Positions 59,634 through 64,000 of a stretch of DNA of 64,000 bases are shown in pieces. Numbering within the stretch: position 1 is the stretch's first letter; each line of letters opens with the position of its first letter. Origin of the DNA: Streptomyces sp. RKAG290 (GTDB taxonomy: Bacteria; Actinomycetota; Actinomycetes; Streptomycetales; Streptomycetaceae). The DNA lies in the NCBI RefSeq assembly GCF_023701695.1, contig NZ_JAJOZC010000001.1, positions 5,393,894 to 5,457,893 of the forward strand, given 5' to 3'. The notes under the pieces were generated by a model. The model searched no databases. It worked only from the letters and a program-made list of their open reading frames with translations, and was not told the origin of the DNA. The position numbers and the translations under genes are program-made.

Positions 59634-60149
59634 TCAGGCGAAGCGCCACCGGGTCTGGGTGAACGGGTCGCCCTTGCCGAAGCCGAAGACCGTGCGCGGG
59701 GACACGGCGAAGACGTCGGCCCGGTTGTCCAGCGAGCCCAGGAACGCGCCGTCGGCGACGTCGAAGTGCCAGACCGGCCCGTACTTCGTCTCCCACGCCT
59801 CCGCCAGCCGGGCCAGCACGTCCTCGTCGCTCACCTGCACCGCCCGGCCCTCCACCACCACGTCGAGCCCCGCCGACCAGGAGTTGGTGCCGGTCGTGAG
59901 GACCACCTCGGGGTTGGCCGTCAGATTGCGGGCCTTGCGCTCCTCCGGGCCCGTGGAGAAGTACAGCGCGCCCTGCCACCAGACGCCGATCAGCGGGGTG
60001 ACGTGCGGGCGGCCGTCGGGGCGGACGGTGCTCAGCCAGTACAGCTCGGCGTCGGACAGCAGCTTCTCCGCGTCGGCCCACGGGCCGGGTTCCGCGCCGG
60101 GGCTGCTGTAGCGCGGGTCCAGCTCGGCGGTCGGTTCGTCTGCGGACAT
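59634..60149 (-). CDS. Pyridoxamine 5'-phosphate oxidase-fold (PNPOx-like) protein
   Basis: A 171-residue split-barrel protein: LSDAELYWLSTVRPDGRPHVTPLIGVWWQGALYFSTGPEERKARNL, then PEVVLTTGTNSWSAGLDVVVEGRAVQVSD and TVFGFGKGDPFTQTRWRF. The fold binds FMN or F420; the Streptomyces F420-dependent variants share the S-T-G-P/E-E-R-K-A-R-N-L pattern. Function unknown; possibly F420H2-dependent reduction, in line with the presence of npdG elsewhere in the window. ATG at 60149. Confidence 0.82.
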   Translation of the reverse strand: MSADEPTAELDPRYSSPGAEPGPWADAEKLLSDAELYWLSTVRPDGRPHVTPLIGVWWQGALYFSTGPEERKARNLTANPEVVLTTGTNSWSAGLDVVVEGRAVQVSDEDVLARLAEAWETKYGPVWHFDVADGAFLGSLDNRADVFAVSPRTVFGFGKGDPFTQTRWRFA

Positions 60150-60286
60150 GGTCGGGGCCTCCCGGTCGGATCCTGAAAGAAATCCTGCCTCTGAAGTGCA
60201 GACCGCGCACGCGCTCCGCATTCATCGGTGCGGGACTAGGCTCATATAACTGGTAGGTGATCGGGCGGCGAGCAGGAGAGCGCGGA

Positions 60287-63280
60287 ATGACGACGTTGCC
60301 GGGACGCAGAAGCAGTACGTTCACCCGACTGCTGCGGCACGGTTTCACCGACCCGTCCGCCGCCGAGCGGCTGCTCGAGCTGCCCGACCTGTCGTCCGTG
60401 CGCTCCGACCCCGTCCTCTTCGACGCCCTCGGGGCGACCGCCGACCCCGATCTGGCGCTGCGCGGCGTCGTCCGGCTCGTGGAGGCCGAGGAGGCCGACG
60501 AGCGGCAGATCCTGCTGGACACACTCATCACGGCCAAGCCGCTGCGGGACCGGCTGCTCGGGGTGCTCGGGGCGTCCGAGGCGCTCGGCGACCACCTGGC
60601 CCGCCACCCGCGCGACTGGCAGGCCCTCGTCACGTACGAGGCCACCGATCTGCACCCCGGAGTGGCCGAGTTCGAGCACGAGCTGTCCGGGGCCGACGAC
60701 CCGGACGCGCTGCGCGTCGCCTACCGCCGGTGCCTGCTGTCGATAGCGGCCAGGGACGTGTGCGGCACGACGGATGTCGCCGAGACCGCCGCCGAGCTGG
60801 CCGACCTGGCCACGGCGACGCTGCGGGCCGCACTCGCCATCGCCGGTGCGTCCGCGCCCGCCGACGCCGCGCAGTGCCGGCTCGCGGTCATCGCGATGGG
60901 CAAGTGCGGCGGCCACGAACTGAACTACGTCTCCGACGTGGACGTCATCTTCGTGGCGGAACCCGCCGACGGCGCCGAGGAGAGCGCGGCCATCCAGGCC
61001 GCCACCCGGCTGGCCGCACACATGATGCGCATCTGCGCCGACACGACCGTCGAGGGCACCATCTGGCCCGTCGACGCCAACCTCCGCCCGGAGGGCCGCA
61101 ACGGGCCCCTGGTGCGCACCCTGTCCTCGCACCTCGCCTACTACCAGCGCTGGGCCAAGACCTGGGAGTTCCAGGCGCTCCTCAAGGCCAGGCCGGTGGC
61201 AGGCGACACCCTGCTGGGCGCCGAGTACGTCGAGGCCGTCTCCCCGCTCGTCTGGCAGGCCGCCGACCGCGACAACTTCGTCCCCGACGTGCAGAAGATG
61301 CGCCGACGCGTCATCGACACGATCCCCGCCGACCGGGTCGAGCGTGAGATCAAGCTGGGTCCCGGCGGACTGCGGGACGTCGAGTTCGCCGTGCAGCTGC
61401 TCCAGCTGGTGCACGGCCGCAGCGACGCCACCCTGCACAGCGGCTCGACCCTGGACGCCCTGGGGGCGCTCGCCCGGGGCGGCTACGTGGGGCGGGTGGA
61501 CGCCGCGCAGCTGGACGACGCCTACCGCTTCCTGCGCGCCATGGAGCACCGCATCCAGCTCTACCGGCTGCGCCGCACCCACCTGGTCCCGGAGGCCGAG
61601 CCGGACCTGCGGCGGCTCGGCCGCTCCCTCGGCATGCGCACGGACCCCGTCGCCGAGCTCAACCAGGCCTGGAAGCGGCACGCCTCCGTGGTGCGGCGGC
61701 TGCACGAGAAGCTGTTCTACCGGCCGCTGCTCGACGCCGTTGCCCAGCTCGCGCCCGGTGAGTCCCGGCTCAGCACCAAGGCCGCCGCGCACCGGCTCGA
61801 AGCCCTCGGGTACGAGGATCCGGCGGCCGCGCTCCGGCACCTCGAGGCGCTGTCCTCCGGCGTCTCACGCAAGGCCGCCATCCAGCGCACGCTGCTGCCG
61901 GTGCTGCTCGGCTGGTTCGCGGACTCCGCCGACCCGGACGCCGGGCTGCTCGGGTTCCGCAAGGTGTCCGACGCGCTCGGCAAGACCCCGTGGTACCTGC
62001 GGCTGCTGCGGGACGAGGGCGCGGCGGCGGAGAACCTGGCGCGGGTCCTGTCGGCCGGCCGGCTCGCCCCCGACCTCCTGCTGCGCGCCCCCGAGGCGGT
62101 GTCGATCCTCGGCGACCCGCAGGGGCTGAAGCCGCGCAGCCGGGAACACCTGGAGCAGGAGGTACTGGCCGCGGTGGGGCGGGCCGAGGACGCCGAATCA
62201 GCGGTGGCCGTGGTGCGCGGGGTGCGGCGGCGCGAACTGTTCCGGACGACGTCCGCGGACCTCATCGGCTCCTACGGCACGGAGGAGAGCCCCGCCGAGC
62301 CGGACCCGGGCGCGCTCGTCGACCGGGTCGGCAGCGCGGTCACCGATCTGAACGCCGTCACCATCGCCGGTGCGCTGCGCGCCGCCGTGCGTTCGGAGTG
62401 GGGCGACACCCTTCCCACCCGGTTCGCCGTGATCGGGATGGGCCGCTTCGGCGGGGGCGAGCTCGGTTACGGCTCCGACGCGGACGTCCTGTTCGTCCAT
62501 GCCCCGCGCGAGGGCGTCGACGAACAGGAGGCGAGCCGGGCCGCGAACCGGGTGGTGTCCGAGATGCGCCGGCTGCTCCAGCTGCCCACCGCGGACCCGC
62601 CGCTGCTCATCGACGCCGATCTGCGTCCCGAGGGCAAGAGCGGGCCGCTGGTGCGCACCCTGAAGTCGTACGAGGCGTACTACCGGCGCTGGTCGCTGGT
62701 CTGGGAGAGCCAGGCGCTGCTGCGGGCCCAGCCGATGGCGGGCGACGTGGACCTGGGCCGCGACTTCGTCGAGCTGATCGATCCGCTTCGCTACCCGGCG
62801 GAGGGGCTGGGGGAGGACGCGGTCCGTGAGATCCGGCGCCTGAAGGCGCGGATGGAGTCCGAGCGGCTGCCGCGCGGGGCCGACTCCACCCTGCACACCA
62901 AGCTGGGCCGGGGCGGGCTGAGCGACGTCGAGTGGACGGTCCAGCTGATGCAGATGCAGCACGGCTGGGCGGAGCCGGGGCTGCGGACCACCCGGACCCG
63001 TGAGGCGCTGGCCGCGGCCTGCGCGGCCGAGCTGATCTCCTGCGAGGACGCGCAGACGCTGGACGAGGCGTGGGTACTGGCGACGCGGGTCCGCAACGCG
63101 GTGATGCTGGTGCGCGGGCGGCCCGGCGACACGTTCCCGTCCGGGCCGCGGGAGCAGACCGCGGTGGGGCGGTATCTGGGCTACGGGCCCGGACACGTCG
63201 GGGACATGCTGGACGACTACCGGCGGATCACGCGGCGGGCGCGGGCGGTGGTGGAGGAGCGGTTCTACGGGGCGGTGTGA
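60287..63280 (+). CDS. glnE: Bifunctional glutamine synthetase adenylyltransferase/adenylyl-removing enzyme
   Basis: A 997-residue enzyme that modifies GlnA1 according to nitrogen status. It has two nucleotidyltransferase-like halves: the adenylyl-removing domain with GKCGGHELNYVSDVDVIFV (about residues 205-223) and the adenylyltransferase domain with GMGRFGGGELGYGSDADVLFV (about 717-737), each with G-S/x-D-x-D metal sites; helical regions between and after (KLGPGGLRDVEFAVQLLQLVHG, LGRGGLSDVEWTVQLMQMQHG) are also repeated. ATG at 60287 is preceded by AGGAG; an upstream TATAAC (60245-60250) may be the -10 box. Divergent from the PNPOx-like gene. Confidence 0.95.
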   Translation: MTTLPGRRSSTFTRLLRHGFTDPSAAERLLELPDLSSVRSDPVLFDALGATADPDLALRGVVRLVEAEEADERQILLDTLITAKPLRDRLLGVLGASEALGDHLARHPRDWQALVTYEATDLHPGVAEFEHELSGADDPDALRVAYRRCLLSIAARDVCGTTDVAETAAELADLATATLRAALAIAGASAPADAAQCRLAVIAMGKCGGHELNYVSDVDVIFVAEPADGAEESAAIQAATRLAAHMMRICADTTVEGTIWPVDANLRPEGRNGPLVRTLSSHLAYYQRWAKTWEFQALLKARPVAGDTLLGAEYVEAVSPLVWQAADRDNFVPDVQKMRRRVIDTIPADRVEREIKLGPGGLRDVEFAVQLLQLVHGRSDATLHSGSTLDALGALARGGYVGRVDAAQLDDAYRFLRAMEHRIQLYRLRRTHLVPEAEPDLRRLGRSLGMRTDPVAELNQAWKRHASVVRRLHEKLFYRPLLDAVAQLAPGESRLSTKAAAHRLEALGYEDPAAALRHLEALSSGVSRKAAIQRTLLPVLLGWFADSADPDAGLLGFRKVSDALGKTPWYLRLLRDEGAAAENLARVLSAGRLAPDLLLRAPEAVSILGDPQGLKPRSREHLEQEVLAAVGRAEDAESAVAVVRGVRRRELFRTTSADLIGSYGTEESPAEPDPGALVDRVGSAVTDLNAVTIAGALRAAVRSEWGDTLPTRFAVIGMGRFGGGELGYGSDADVLFVHAPREGVDEQEASRAANRVVSEMRRLLQLPTADPPLLIDADLRPEGKSGPLVRTLKSYEAYYRRWSLVWESQALLRAQPMAGDVDLGRDFVELIDPLRYPAEGLGEDAVREIRRLKARMESERLPRGADSTLHTKLGRGGLSDVEWTVQLMQMQHGWAEPGLRTTRTREALAAACAAELISCEDAQTLDEAWVLATRVRNAVMLVRGRPGDTFPSGPREQTAVGRYLGYGPGHVGDMLDDYRRITRRARAVVEERFYGAV

Positions 63281-63329
63281 GGGTGCCCGTGCAGGCGGGG
63301 CGGTGTGAGGGCCCCGTGGAGGCGGGCTT

Positions 63330-63380
63330 TCGGGGCGCTGCCCCGGACCCCGCTCCTCAATCGCCGGAGGGGCTTGCATC
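63330..63380. repeat. Streptomyces dispersed element (GGGGCGCTGCCCCGGACCCC type)
   Basis: GGGGCGCTGCCCCGGACCCC followed by GCTCCTCAATCGCCGG and AGGGGCTTG. This is a sequence seen many times in intergenic regions of Streptomyces genomes and is related to the elements at 18.2 and 45.4 kb. It lies between the convergent glnE and PAP2 genes and can form GC hairpins. Confidence 0.65.
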
Positions 63381-63389
63381 GCTCGGCGC

Positions 63390-64000
63390 TCAGTGGCGGC
63401 TTGCCGCCGGCTTGGGGCGGTGGATCGAGAGCGCGGCCAGGCGGGGGGTGCGGGTGGTCTTCGGCGGGATGAGCCTTGGCAGGTGGTGCGGCAGCGCCCC
63501 GTACCAGGCGTACGACACCGCGTAACCGAAGGCCAGGCAGGCCATGCCGCCCACCGCGTCCAGCCAGAAGTGGTTCGCCGTCGACACGATCACGAGCAGG
63601 GTGACCGTCGGGTAGAGCAGGCCCAGGATGCGGGCCCAGGGCGCCGAGGCCAGGGCGAAGACGGTCAGGCCGCACCACAGCGACCAGCCGATGTGCATCG
63701 ACGGCATCGCCGCGTACTGGTTCGACATGTTCTTGAAGTTGCCCGACGCCATCGAGCCCCACGTCTGGTGGACCATCACCGTGTCGATGAAGTGGCTGCC
63801 GTTCATCAGCCGGGGCGGCGCGAGTGGATACAGGTAGTAGCCGGCCAGCGCGGCCGCCGTCGTCGCGAACAGTGTCAGGCGGGCCGCCGCGTACCGGCCG
63901 GGGTGGCGGCGGAACAGCCACACGAGCACACCGATGGTGACGACGAAGTGCAGTGTCGCGTAGTAGTAGTTCATCGACACGATCAGCCATGTCACCGAGT
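63390..64000 (-). CDS. PAP2 family phosphatase, membrane-bound (5' truncated by the window)
   Basis: The C-terminal ~203 residues of a PAP2-type enzyme resembling inositolphosphotransferase/Aur1-Ipt1-like proteins. Visible motifs: YLYPLAPPRLM, AAMPSMHIGWSLWCG (S-x-x-x-H, catalytic), and STANHFWLDAVGG (H-x-x-x-x-D). Several transmembrane helices follow or surround these, with the active site facing outward. The frame is open past the window edge, so the first helices are missing and the start is not known. By family it hydrolyses or transfers phosphate on lipids. Confidence 0.86.
   Translation of the reverse strand, partial: SVTWLIVSMNYYYATLHFVVTIGVLVWLFRRHPGRYAAARLTLFATTAAALAGYYLYPLAPPRLMNGSHFIDTVMVHQTWGSMASGNFKNMSNQYAAMPSMHIGWSLWCGLTVFALASAPWARILGLLYPTVTLLVIVSTANHFWLDAVGGMACLAFGYAVSYAWYGALPHHLPRLIPPKTTRTPRLAALSIHRPKPAASRH

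Overview
The window is about 72% GC chromosomal DNA whose gene content (AfsA/ScbR hormone pair, GlnA2 and GlnE, HtaA/SrtE-type surface proteins, DUF6408-like and DUF6153 proteins, GTG and TTG starts) points to Streptomyces or a very close relative. The core part resembles the glnE-glnA2-panB-map neighbourhood of Streptomyces chromosomes. No rRNA, tRNA, CRISPR array or phage was recognised.

Layout. 1-3.3 kb: 3' part of a DUF2075 helicase-like gene, a 42-residue membrane protein, an aminoglycoside-type nucleotidyltransferase and a VOC protein. 3.4-6.2 kb: a gamma-butyrolactone (GBL) signalling locus (ScbR-like repressor, AfsA/ScbA synthase, a reductase broken by a one-base deletion) with a receptor-binding (ARE) site between the divergent genes. 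6.2-18.2 kb: mostly single metabolic genes (PhzF, SDR, Tat-exported PhoD phosphatase, Gfo/Idh oxidoreductase, Bcr/CflA exporter, Rsm22, DDAH, TetR, primase/polymerase-like). 18.3-28.1 kb: an iron and heme acquisition island: lipoprotein, EfeU-EfeB-EfeO, HmuV, a truncated HmuU, a truncated HtaA protein, an intact two-domain HtaA protein with a sortase-E-like LAATG tail, and heme oxygenase, with two DmdR/IdeR-type iron boxes. hmuT and the 5' halves of hmuU and htaA1 are missing at one junction near 24,237. 28.2-42.6 kb: Map, MFS exporters, F420 reductase, a 194-bp MITE that reaches the stop codon of a site-2 protease gene, a BTAD/AfsR-type regulator, a DrrAB-like exporter, PanB, and a DHA2 exporter with a palindromic operator and its likely TetR repressor. 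42.7-51.6 kb: exo/endo/phosphatase protein, a CmlR-like MFS with a structured leader, a 22-bp tandem hairpin array, NadE (frameshifted), and a copper/metal-handling group (multicopper oxidase, DUF6153, CBS, DUF305, DUF3105). 51.8-64 kb: GlnA2, a GGCT-like protein, a metallophosphoesterase with an elaborate promoter, a saccharopine-dehydrogenase-like protein, an APC permease, a universal stress protein, a glutamine N5-methyltransferase preceded by an unusual AUU-start leader ORF and a Shine-Dalgarno-masking hairpin, GlnE, and a PAP2 phosphatase cut by the window edge.

Sequence quality. At least five and probably seven genes (GBL reductase, rsm22 3' end, efeU 3' end, efeB, hmuU 3' end, htaA1, nadE) are each off by exactly one missing base, always in or beside a short G/C run. 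Because conserved genes such as nadE are hit and the sign is always the same, I regard most of these as base-calling deletions in the assembly, not true pseudogenes. The hmuU/htaA1 truncation is different and looks like a real multi-kilobase deletion or a misassembly.

Most promising undescribed system: the leader region at 58,722-58,826 (strong SD, AUU-initiated 19-codon ORF ending in the rare UAA, then a hairpin that hides the SD of a protein-glutamine methyltransferase), which has the form of a translational attenuator.
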